Part shown: in pieces, positions 16,301 to 22,416 of the stretch
Layout: each line of letters starts with the position of its first letter
How positions within the stretch are numbered: position 1 is the stretch's first letter
Assembly: GCA_035575515.1 (NCBI GenBank)
Contig: DATLXU010000052.1
Coordinates: 1-24,570, forward strand
Length of the DNA stretch: 24,570 nt
DNA from: DATLXU01 sp035575515
Lineage (GTDB): Bacteria; Acidobacteriota; Blastocatellia; UBA7656
Direction: 5' to 3'
Notes under the pieces: generated by a model
What the model saw: only the letters and a program-made list of their open reading frames with translations
The model's database searches: none
Told to the model about the DNA's origin: nothing
Translations under genes and position numbers: made by a program

Positions 16301-16720
16301 GGCGACTCGACCAGAGGCACTGGTGCGGCCATTGAGATGGGAAATGTGCAGGTAGTTCCGGATGATCCTAATGACGGCTTGCTTTACCTGAGCGAAGTTT
16401 ACAACCTGAACCTGCCGCACACGCGGCTCGTCATACTTTCGGCCTGCAATAGCGCGCTCGGCCATTACTACGGCGGCGAAGGAATGGTGAGTCTGATTCA
16501 CCCGCTGATAGCTGCGCGCGTCTCAACCGTAGTAGCAAGCCTGTGGTTTGTCGAATCGCAGGCCACGAGCGATCTGATGATTGAATTCCACAAGCGTCGC
16601 AAGGCAGGAAGCGAGCGAGCGGCAGACGCATTGCGCGCCGCACAGTTGTGGATGCTTGAAAATGGTCGCGCGCATCCGTACTATTGGGCTTCGTTCATTG
16701 TTGTTGGCGGCGACTACTGA
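13355..16720 (+). CDS. membrane-anchored TPR-CHAT protein (putative caspase-like protease)
   Basis: 1121 residues. A short basic cytoplasmic N-terminus is followed by one membrane helix (about 27-44, ISSIVALVAIAVVAFLWF), so the rest probably lies in the periplasm. About 70-640 is a solenoid of tetratricopeptide-like repeats (for example PEAHNDLGVYFFQRGKIEDA and AFGLLGQSYSRLGQDSTAI). The last 320 residues are a CHAT domain of the caspase/gingipain clan. The putative catalytic His is H946 in HLALHC (usually followed by Gly, here Cys) and the Cys is C1031 in ILSACNSALG; VASLWFVESQATSDLM and the terminal YYWASFIVVGG are typical of the family. An AGAAGG ribosome-binding site lies upstream, and TATGAT at 13317-13322 could be its -10. 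A conserved-looking gene of unknown function follows on the same strand, a candidate substrate or regulator. The substrate is unknown. Confidence 0.9.
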   Translation: MATTEKTFKAQSQKHRALFIPKRVIKISSIVALVAIAVVAFLWFTRKTPLERGMIALVNAFSQRRLIEPRLSGGFKAGQFNPANSDATGIDQEELARARKLIEDAVVTGDAHASLAYGRLLLCQNDKGKMLEALKYLRLAAASLPESPEAHNDLGVYFFQRGKIEDAFDEFNLALRYNPRMPEAQFNRALSLQRLALREAARASFTAIAQTERDEGWLKEARQRLDEVSTPVQPGRNEAEVTANLTKALEGGDVDAVRNSVLQNYVAAWKLALNLVGEQLEAALAGDAEKAERALSHIETIGNVASELNKDSSLAYLAKYLRALPDREKQTELQLFKAHKEAVAKLDAARHVEAQPLLERLRQLYKERGNELFQIRCAHEIAQCQHLSNNFTACIETLKEALPLIEQRGFIFNHSRAFGLLGQSYSRLGQDSTAIKYYRQSIELFRKTHESVAKLLQLMGMAYWHLGNLDTALDNLRQSTNLYLTGDASLPDLAYNYINIADIHRLGDRRHLALLYAEQTLLIADQSQDNNRAAQASSLSAVEHAQAGHLDEAEEDLRRAFEYLNKANADQRAYTEPLVLTRAGKVASLHDDTARAIEYYSKAVSLAGSGEGKTILQMNALRERAEARLKAGQNQEAQTDLQQAISLIESYRENLTDRSHRVEFLAASQSAFDQMIILSAADPGGAVSAFNLSERSRARSLLDEITMRSDSAESRIKTTAGKSASPRDTASTLDLAKVQAELPADVTLLDYCVTNQQTYIFIVTRNAFEMVPSSINSAQVARLVGDYVSDITNKISLSEVSDEARELYHLLIEPIEGRIARNTKLCIVPDKALHFLPFAALKDASDHYLIESFRLTYAPSASVFIRCLNEDRAKAIVGPERLLAVGNPEFDKEEFPELHNLTDAQREAEESSRSYVNPTVLVGPEATEPAVREAMRQCNVAHLALHCLVEEQSPWMAALVLASPAASQKPHRPISDDERLESGDSTRGTGAAIEMGNVQVVPDDPNDGLLYLSEVYNLNLPHTRLVILSACNSALGHYYGGEGMVSLIHPLIAARVSTVVASLWFVESQATSDLMIEFHKRRKAGSERAADALRAAQLWMLENGRAHPYYWASFIVVGGDY

Positions 16721-16884
16721 GCGTTGCTGGCAGCAAATTACTTGAAGATTACGTATCGCAATCGACACGAGTATCATTTGACGTTGGCTCTCTCATTTTA
16801 TCGTGGCTTGTTGCAGCGTTTAATGTCCGTTTTTCGTCATTCATGTTTGAAGCTGAATAAGGGAATCTAACTACAGGCTCCGAA

Positions 16885-17011
16885 CCATACCGGTGTATAC
16901 GCTGAAGCAGGTATGGATGGCAAGGCAGCCGCGAGGCTGCTGGTACCCTTACAGGAGAAACTCCACAACATCATTTCAATCTGGCGTAATGAGTCTGAAG
17001 ACTGCCATTAC
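16885..17011 (+). promoter_or_regulatory. structured leader before the 227-aa gene, possible cis-regulatory RNA
   Basis: The 308-base gap after the CHAT gene contains nested stems. CCATACC (16885-16891) pairs with GGTATGG (16910-16916). GCAGCC-gcga-GGCTGC (16925-16940) is closed by a GNRA tetraloop. GTAATGAGTC-tgaa-GACT(gc)CATTAC (16986-17011) sits just before the Shine-Dalgarno sequence AAAGGAGG (17017-17024). GGTA of the first stem can instead pair with TACC after the tetraloop stem, giving two exclusive folds. I match it to no known riboswitch class. The first part of the gap (16721-16880) shows nothing clear. Confidence 0.4.
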
Positions 17012-17028
17012 GACACAAAGGAGGGCTT

Positions 17029-17712
17029 ATGCCAATACTAGCAACGATTGTTCTTGACAGCGGGGCTTTTCTACAAGACATTGACAGCAACCCTGCTGCA
17101 CTCGACATAGGGTACTTCCAATGCGCCAAGGATCACAGCGGCAATGTTGTGCCCGACATACACGTCTATGTAGATGGCAACGAAGCGACCATTCCGCATA
17201 GCAAGCTGGGAAAGGGAACGATAAACGTTCTTCACACAAAAGGGAGCACAACTTTGACGAACTTAAAATTCGCCAGCTCTTTGACGAAGCATCTCTTGCG
17301 CAAGAAAGACCTGTATAACAGTCCTGTGCCGAACTTCGATGACGCGAAGCTCGAATGCAAGCTGCATTTCAACTCAGGCGCATTCCGCTGTTCGATGGTG
17401 AAGGATCGCAGGTTCAAAGAGGTTCCGTTGATGGGAGGCTCGCCTGGTGAAAAGCACACGAAGCAGATCGCGCACAACACTGTGGTTGAGTATGAGGTAG
17501 CCGATGACGGAGATTTGAGGCTCGAAGCAAATGGGAAGACGCTCTTCTCGACGGCCAGAGATGTTACGAAATCAGCAAAGCGGGTCGACATTGAAATAGT
17601 GTCGAATAACCTGACTGCGGAGAAGTTCTTCCGCGAGGCGCTCGACCTTACGGGCCAGTCCAGTTATTGGCTGCCGAATCAGGGCGATCCGCCGCCGATG
17701 GGTGCGCCCTAA
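17029..17712 (+). CDS. conserved-looking hypothetical protein downstream of the CHAT gene
   Basis: 227 residues, unrecognised. A strong ribosome-binding site (AAAGGAGG, 4 nt spacing) supports translation. There is no signal peptide or membrane helix, so it is probably cytoplasmic. The sequence is beta-rich with alternating hydrophobic residues (IVLDSGAFLQDIDSNPAALDIGYFQC; VVEYEVADDGDLRLEANGK), with a basic middle (about 83-95, SSLTKHLLRKKDL) and a helix-like end (NLTAEKFFREALDL). A flexible Pro/Gly-rich tail (NQGDPPPMGAP) follows. It lies 308 bases after the TPR-CHAT gene on the same strand with a folded leader, and may have its own promoter. Partners next to CHAT proteases are often their targets, but the CHAT domain here seems to lie across the membrane, which speaks against a simple protease-substrate pair. 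It has no visible resemblance to bacterial gasdermins. Confidence 0.75.
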   Translation: MPILATIVLDSGAFLQDIDSNPAALDIGYFQCAKDHSGNVVPDIHVYVDGNEATIPHSKLGKGTINVLHTKGSTTLTNLKFASSLTKHLLRKKDLYNSPVPNFDDAKLECKLHFNSGAFRCSMVKDRRFKEVPLMGGSPGEKHTKQIAHNTVVEYEVADDGDLRLEANGKTLFSTARDVTKSAKRVDIEIVSNNLTAEKFFREALDLTGQSSYWLPNQGDPPPMGAP

Positions 17713-17736
17713 CGTTTATAGAATAGATGGCTCCTG

Positions 17737-17779
17737 GAGAAAAGGTGAAACCATCTGCCGTTCTCTTCCGCCTTTTCTC
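17737..17779. terminator. possible terminator hairpin between convergent genes
   Basis: GAGAAAAGG (17737-17745) is perfectly complementary to CCTTTTCTC (17771-17779) with a 25-nt loop. It lies in the 73-base gap between convergent stop codons, so it could end both transcripts. The long loop and lack of a separate T-run make it weak. Confidence 0.3.
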
Positions 17780-17785
17780 ATTCGG

Positions 17786-18664
17786 TCAACGCCTGTTGAT
17801 GCTGATCTCAACTATTGCGGGTGTAATGTCAGTAAGCGCGCGCACGCGCGAAGCAACAAACGCGCGCGCAACTCCGAAGGCAAGCGTCGCCACAGGGTTC
17901 ATCGTGTGACTGCGAGTCGTTATGTCCTCGATGTTGCCGTGATCGCTCGTGATGACGATTGTCTGGCGATTGAGGTCGGCTGATTCAATTGCCGCGCGAA
18001 CGAATCGCGTGAGCCTGAGCAAGTGCTCGCGCGCAAGCTCGCGGTTGCGGTCGTGGCCAATACGATCGGTTATGAAATGCTCGTAAAGCGTGAAATCGTG
18101 AGAGGCTGCGATGCGCGCAAGCCGCGCGCCCGCTTCTTCAGGCTCGCAGCGATCAACTTTTAATCCTCGATCAATCAGAAGACCGTTTGTGAAATCGTGG
18201 CTTACGGCATTGCCTTCGATCAAATCTTCAAGCATACGAAACTGCAAGCCCGCTGCCATCGCCGCTACGGTCGTGGCCGACAAAAAGCGCGGCTTTGAAT
18301 CGAAATAAGCCCGCGTGTAGGCATTCGCAAAGGTGACCGAGCGGCCAAGCTCAATCAGCCTTTTATAAATCGAATGCTCTCGAAGCGCCTCTTTCAAGCG
18401 GGGCGAAGGATAGCCATTCAAGTGGCGGCCAATCAACTGCGCCGCATTCACACCCGTCAGTATCGCCGTCTGACCGGTCGCGCTCTGCGGCAGCCCTTCA
18501 ACACCAAGCCGCGCGTCAGTGACGGCAAGCCTCCCATCAAAAGGCAACGCTGCGTCTTCCCCTTGAAACAGAGAGAAGAACTCCGAATCCAATCCATCAA
18601 GGGGATTATGCGCGCCGCGCGTCCCTATTCCAATTCCATCTATAAAAATCAGGAGAACCGACAT
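17786..18664 (-). CDS. alkaline-phosphatase-superfamily metalloenzyme, iPGM-like
   Basis: 292 residues from the ATG at 18664, chosen because the fold opens at once with VLLIFIDGIGIG. In-frame starts upstream (ATG 18688, GTG 18721) would add up to 19 residues unlike the family, though only the GTG has something like a Shine-Dalgarno sequence. Metal and catalytic motifs of cofactor-independent phosphoglycerate mutase and phosphopentomutase are visible: D9; SATGQT (about 61-66) as the nucleophile loop; DRIGHD (D200, H204); TSDHGNIED (D241, H242); SHTMNPV (H253). True iPGM is about 510 residues, so this lacks the inserted phosphotransferase domain and is a short stand-alone relative of unknown substrate. 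It follows the EF-G paralogue on the same strand, 87 bases after its stop, and is convergent with the gene at 17029. Confidence 0.82.
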   Translation of the reverse strand: MSVLLIFIDGIGIGTRGAHNPLDGLDSEFFSLFQGEDAALPFDGRLAVTDARLGVEGLPQSATGQTAILTGVNAAQLIGRHLNGYPSPRLKEALREHSIYKRLIELGRSVTFANAYTRAYFDSKPRFLSATTVAAMAAGLQFRMLEDLIEGNAVSHDFTNGLLIDRGLKVDRCEPEEAGARLARIAASHDFTLYEHFITDRIGHDRNRELAREHLLRLTRFVRAAIESADLNRQTIVITSDHGNIEDITTRSHTMNPVATLAFGVARAFVASRVRALTDITPAIVEISINRR

Positions 18665-18751
18665 GAAAACCGTAGAGGCCGCAGGCATGTCTGCGGCGCG
18701 CGGCGGCGCGAGGCGCACCACGCGCCAATCGCCCCTAAAAAATCATCACAG

Positions 18752-20857
18752 CTATTCCTCTTCAGCCACGCGGATGCGACCTTCCTCTTGCGCCTTCTGA
18801 ATTATCTTCTGCGCAATCTGCGCGGGCACTTCGTCGTAATGGTCAAGTTCCATAGTGTAGGAGCCGCGCGCCTGCGTGATTGAATTGAGCGTGGATTGAT
18901 ACGAAAGCATTTCGGAAAGCGGAACCTGAGCTTTCACGACAGACTGGTTGCCTTTCGTGTCCATGCCCTGAACTCTTCCGCGACGCGAGTTGATGTCGCC
19001 AAGTATATCGCCCGACACCTCCTGCGGCGCGGTTATTTCGACGTTCATTATCGGCTCAAGCAATACGGGCTTGACCTTCTCAATCGCCGCGCGAAACGCC
19101 TTGCGGCCCGCGAGCTGGAATGAAAGGTCGTCCGAGTCTACGGGGTGGTACTTGCCGTCAATCAACTCAACTTTGAAATCAACCATCGGGTAGCCCGCGA
19201 TTGCGCCGCGCGCCGCAGCGTCTTTGATCCCCTTTTCCACTGCTGGCCGCCACTGTTGTGGGATAGCGCCGCCGAAAATCTTGTCAACGAACTCGAATCC
19301 GCCGCCGCGCGGGAGAGCTTCAAACACGCAGGTAGCCTCGCCGAACTGGCCTCGCCCGCCCGTCTGCTTTTTGTGGCGACCCACGACTTCGGCGCGACCT
19401 TTGAAGGTTTCAAGGTAGGCGACCTTTGGCGGGTGAAGCTCAACTTCTACGCCGTAGCGCTTCTTCAACTTGTTCACTGCAACTTCGATGTGTGTCTGAC
19501 CTGAGCCTGCAAGCAAAAATTCTTTCGTCTGCGGGTCGCGGTCGAAGTGCAGCGCCGGGTCTTCTTCCAGCATCTTGTGAATCGCCTGCGAGAGCTTGTC
19601 TTCGTCGTTGCGCGACTTCGGCTCGATTGCAAATGAGATGGCAGGCGTCGGGAACTTCACAGGCTCGTAAACAATCTGATTCGCCTTGTCTGCGAGCGTA
19701 TCGCCCGTAGTTGTCTCCTTGAGCTTTGTCACGGCGATGATGTCGCCCGCGTGAGCATCGGAGATTTTTTCAAGCGCCTTGCCCTGAACCACGTGCAGTG
19801 GGCCGAGCCGTTCCTGAGTGTTCTTTGTGACGTTGTAGACGGTCGCGTCGGATTTCACCGCGCCAGAATAGACTTTGAAAACCGTGATGCGGCCCGCGAA
19901 CGGATCGGCGATGGTCTTGAAGACGAAAGCCGAAAACGGCTCGGAATCAGAAACTTCGCGCTCGATGACATCGTCGCTTTCCGCGCTCGGATGGCCTTTG
20001 ACTTTGCCTAAATCGTCCGGCGCGGGCACAAGCTCGACTATTTCGTTGAGCAGCGGTTGAATGCCGATGTTTTGAACGCCGTTGGCGACAAGTATTGGGA
20101 ACAGCCTGCGCTCGCACACTGCCTGCTTGAGTCCGGGTATCAGGTCTTCGTCGGCCAGCGTGCCGTCGGCGAAATATTTTTCCATCAGTTCTTCGGAGCT
20201 TTCGGCGACAATATCAATGAGCTTTTCGCGCGCCGATTGCGCGGCATCCTTAAAGTCAGCAGGTATATCGCCGACTGCGGGCTTGCCGCTTCCGTCAGCC
20301 TCGTATGTATAAGCGCGCATGTGAATAAGGTCTATGACGCCCTGAAAGCTGCGCTCGCTGCCGATTGGGATTTGCAGCGGGACAACTGCGCGGCCAAACT
20401 CTTCACTGATATTGGCGACGGCCTGATCAAAATCGGCGCGCTCGCGGTCCATCTTTGTTACGACAATCAATCGCGGCAGGTCGAATTCATCGGCGTAGCT
20501 CCAGACCTTTTCGGTCTGCACTTCGACGCCATTGACGGCATCAACTACGACTACCGCTGCATCGCAAGCGCGCAGCGCAGCCTTCGCATCGAGTATGAAT
20601 GCGGCGTAGCCGGGCGTATCGAGTATATTAATCTTCGTCCCGTTCCACTCGCAGTAAGCGAGCGAGCTTTGAATAGTAATCTTTCGAGCGATCTCGTCTT
20701 CGTCGTAATCGGTAGTAGTTGTGCCTTCGTCCACGCGACCCAATCTGTTCGTGGCCCCCGCGTCAAACAGCATCGCCGCAACGAGCGACGTTTTGCCCGC
20801 GTGGCCGTGACCTACAATGCCAATGTTTCTGATCTCCTTAGTGCCATAGACCTTCAT
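18752..20857 (-). CDS. EF-G paralogue (elongation factor G-like, EF-G2 type)
   Basis: 701 residues, full EF-G length with all domains: the GTPase (about 8-280), domain II (about 305-395), and domains III-V, including KKQTGGRGQFGEA in domain IV and ending in a KIIQKAQEEGRIRVAEEE tail. Differences from housekeeping EF-G are clear. The P-loop reads GHGHAGKTS (16-24) instead of GHIDAGKTT. The G3 motif reads DTPGYAAF (80-87), so Tyr84 takes the place of the catalytic His of DTPGH. G4 is TKMD (134-137) rather than NKMD. These mark the EF-G-like/EF-G2 lineage, whose role (translocation under special conditions, or another ribosome function) is not settled. No rpsL, rpsG or tuf gene is nearby, again unlike fusA. 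Its ribosome-binding site AAAGGAGA sits in the loop of a hairpin. Confidence 0.92.
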   Translation of the reverse strand: MKVYGTKEIRNIGIVGHGHAGKTSLVAAMLFDAGATNRLGRVDEGTTTTDYDEDEIARKITIQSSLAYCEWNGTKINILDTPGYAAFILDAKAALRACDAAVVVVDAVNGVEVQTEKVWSYADEFDLPRLIVVTKMDRERADFDQAVANISEEFGRAVVPLQIPIGSERSFQGVIDLIHMRAYTYEADGSGKPAVGDIPADFKDAAQSAREKLIDIVAESSEELMEKYFADGTLADEDLIPGLKQAVCERRLFPILVANGVQNIGIQPLLNEIVELVPAPDDLGKVKGHPSAESDDVIEREVSDSEPFSAFVFKTIADPFAGRITVFKVYSGAVKSDATVYNVTKNTQERLGPLHVVQGKALEKISDAHAGDIIAVTKLKETTTGDTLADKANQIVYEPVKFPTPAISFAIEPKSRNDEDKLSQAIHKMLEEDPALHFDRDPQTKEFLLAGSGQTHIEVAVNKLKKRYGVEVELHPPKVAYLETFKGRAEVVGRHKKQTGGRGQFGEATCVFEALPRGGGFEFVDKIFGGAIPQQWRPAVEKGIKDAAARGAIAGYPMVDFKVELIDGKYHPVDSDDLSFQLAGRKAFRAAIEKVKPVLLEPIMNVEITAPQEVSGDILGDINSRRGRVQGMDTKGNQSVVKAQVPLSEMLSYQSTLNSITQARGSYTMELDHYDEVPAQIAQKIIQKAQEEGRIRVAEEE

Positions 20858-20880
20858 ACAATCGGTCTCCTTTCGATTGT
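20858..20880 (-). promoter_or_regulatory. hairpin presenting the Shine-Dalgarno sequence of the EF-G paralogue
   Basis: On the minus strand ACAATCG (20880-20874) and CGATTGT (20864-20858) form a perfect 7-bp stem. Its 9-nt loop, AAAGGAGAC, contains the whole ribosome-binding site, and the ATG follows the stem immediately. It could modulate initiation. Confidence 0.5.
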
Positions 20881-20983
20881 GTTAGTAGAGATTCGAGTGT
20901 GGTTAAGGGCTGCAGGTGCGATGACATCTCTCCCTTAGCCGAAAAGACTTTATATCTGAGAAAGGCGATGGCGCAAGCCAGCG

Positions 20984-21093
20984 GCAGTTGTCAGTGGTCA
21001 GTTGCCAGTAGAGATACTTGCCAGTCGTGGGTACAAGCATCGGCGCAAGAGAAGGGTTATGATTCTTTCTGACCACTAACCACTGGCAACTGC
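20984..21093. repeat. GTCAGTGGTC-type inverted-repeat element
   Basis: The left arm (20984-21001) GCAGTTGTCAGTGGTCAG and the inverse of the right arm (21069-21093) match at about 16 of 18 positions, with roughly 67 bases of unrelated sequence between. The right end touches the stop codon of the secreted-protein gene. The rest of the gap to the EF-G gene (20881-20983) shows no gene. Confidence 0.75.
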
Positions 21094-21602
21094 TACATCG
21101 GTCGGAAGCTGCGGGCGATTTGATCGGTGACGTTGCGTATCGTATCGAGCGTGCCGCGCTTGCCGGTGAAGCGCAAGACCCAGACCGAATCTCCATCTTG
21201 GAGGTAGTAATAAGTGTTTGCGCGCTGGCGGCCTCCGTCCGTGCTGTAGAACGAAAGGCGCATGCCTGTGAGAGAGCCGCCGCCGAAATTCTCGCTCGCC
21301 GCGCGCTCAAACCCTGAGCGATAGATTTTCAGGTTCTCTTCTTCTTGCCGAACCATGTCGGCAAGCGAGCCGCTCAGTTTCTCCTGCATCACCTTGAGCA
21401 GACCTTCGCTGCGGTCGCGGTAAACGAATTCTGTCTTCTGGCGGCCCACCGCGTCATTGTAAGAAATAGCACGCCAGTCGCCCAATAGCATGAGCTTGAA
21501 TTTACCGGCTTGATCTACATACTCCTGACCGTTCTGCGCCCCTAGCGCGAGCGGGCAGACCATCAGAAGCGCGGTCAAAAACAACAGACCTTTGAGCTTC
21601 AT
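21093..21602 (-). CDS. small secreted protein of unknown function
   Basis: 169 residues from the ATG at 21602, which has GGGGGAAG just upstream and opens a proper signal peptide (MKLKGLLFLTALLMVCPLAL, cleavage near LGA-QN). The frame extends 22 codons further upstream without signal character, so I reject the longer form. The mature domain (about 25-169) is alpha/beta-like: YVDQAGKFKLMLLGDWRAI, an amphipathic stretch rich in Glu/Arg (LADMVRQEEENLKIYRSGFERA), then STDGGRQRANTYYYLQDGDSVWVLRF and a final helix TIRNVTDQIARSFRPM. The pattern of a hydrophobic beta-strand, GDW, then a final VLRFTG strand recalls PsbP/DcrB-like folds, but this is only resemblance. It lies 79 bases after rph on the same strand. 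Confidence 0.75.
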   Translation of the reverse strand: MKLKGLLFLTALLMVCPLALGAQNGQEYVDQAGKFKLMLLGDWRAISYNDAVGRQKTEFVYRDRSEGLLKVMQEKLSGSLADMVRQEEENLKIYRSGFERAASENFGGGSLTGMRLSFYSTDGGRQRANTYYYLQDGDSVWVLRFTGKRGTLDTIRNVTDQIARSFRPM

Positions 21603-21681
21603 ACTTCCCCCATCTGCTTCATTCTGTGAAAGGCAATCCTCGAAAATCTTAGCGAAGGCAAGAGTCAAAAGGCAATCGCCT

Positions 21682-22416
21682 TCAGCGAAGCGGACCTAGC
21701 ACGGCGCGCTGTTGCTCAATCAGTTGCTCGATGCCGCGACTCGCAAGCGCGATCATCTTTACCATGTGCTCTTCGGTGAACGGCTTCGATTCGGCTGTGC
21801 CCTGAATTTCGATATACTGGCCCGCGCCCGTTCGCACTATGTTCATGTCGACTTCTGCGCGCGAGTCTTCACGATAATCCAGATCAAGCAGTGCCTGCCC
21901 TTCGATCATGCCGACCGAAACGGCGGCCACATAATCTTTCACCGGGAGCGGCCCGGCTATCTTTCCATTTTCATAAAGCTTGCGCAGCGCGAGCACCAGC
22001 GCGACGAACGCTCCCGTTATCGAAGCCGTGCGCGTGCCGCCATCGGCCTGAATCACATCGCAATCGAGATAAATCGTTCGCTCGCCCAGACGATTGTGCT
22101 GCACGACTCCGCGCAGCGAGCGACCTATCAGTCGCTGTATCTCCTGTGTGCGGCCCGACAGCGCGTTGCGCCCCGTCTCGCGCTGAGTGCGGGTTTCGGT
22201 CGCGCGCGGCAGCATCGAATATTCGGCTGTCACCCATCCTTCGCCCGTGTTGCGTTTGAACAAAGGCACGCGCTCGTCAACCGACGCGGTGCAGACGACG
22301 CGCGTCTCGCCCATCTCAATCAGCACAGACCCTTCGGCGTACTTCGTGTAGCCCGGCGTTATGCGAACCTGTCTCAGCTCGTCGTGAGCGCGGCCACCGG
22401 CCCTTTTGTAACTCAT
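21682..22416 (-). CDS. rph: ribonuclease PH
   Basis: 244 residues, the normal length for RNase PH (EC 2.7.7.56), the phosphorolytic 3'-5' exonuclease that trims tRNA 3' ends. The opening YKRAGGRAHDELRQVRI corresponds to the RxxGRxxDxLR signature. GETRVVCTASVDERVP, WVTAEYSMLPRATETR, GRTQEIQRLIGRSLR and DCDVIQADGGTRTASITGA are all family hallmarks, including the phosphate-binding Arg region and the catalytic acidic residues. The ATG at 22416 shares one base with the murI stop codon (TGATG), so translation is probably coupled. No rdgB follows, unlike in many genomes. Confidence 0.96.
   Translation of the reverse strand: MSYKRAGGRAHDELRQVRITPGYTKYAEGSVLIEMGETRVVCTASVDERVPLFKRNTGEGWVTAEYSMLPRATETRTQRETGRNALSGRTQEIQRLIGRSLRGVVQHNRLGERTIYLDCDVIQADGGTRTASITGAFVALVLALRKLYENGKIAGPLPVKDYVAAVSVGMIEGQALLDLDYREDSRAEVDMNIVRTGAGQYIEIQGTAESKPFTEEHMVKMIALASRGIEQLIEQQRAVLGPLR

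Noticed and set aside
13355..16720. Type III-E CRISPR-associated TPR-CHAT (craspase)
   Set aside because: No CRISPR array, gRAMP or cas genes nearby, and this protein has a membrane anchor that craspase lacks.
17029..17712. Bacterial gasdermin partner of the CHAT protease
   Set aside because: Length is similar, but I see no gasdermin-like N-terminus and no short inhibitory C-terminal segment; the tail is Pro/Gly-rich instead. The idea rests only on neighbourhood.
18665..18721. Longer N-terminus (GTG start) of the iPGM-like protein
   Set aside because: The added residues (VRLAPPRAADMPAASTVF) are not family-like, and the fold begins directly at MSVLLIFIDG; kept as an alternative only.
20057..20938. 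293-codon + strand frame opposite the EF-G paralogue
   Set aside because: Antisense to an intact translation-factor gene and without recognisable features.
21603..21668. Upstream start of the small secreted protein
   Set aside because: It would bury the signal peptide behind 22 residues; the ATG at 21602 has a purine-rich ribosome-binding site.
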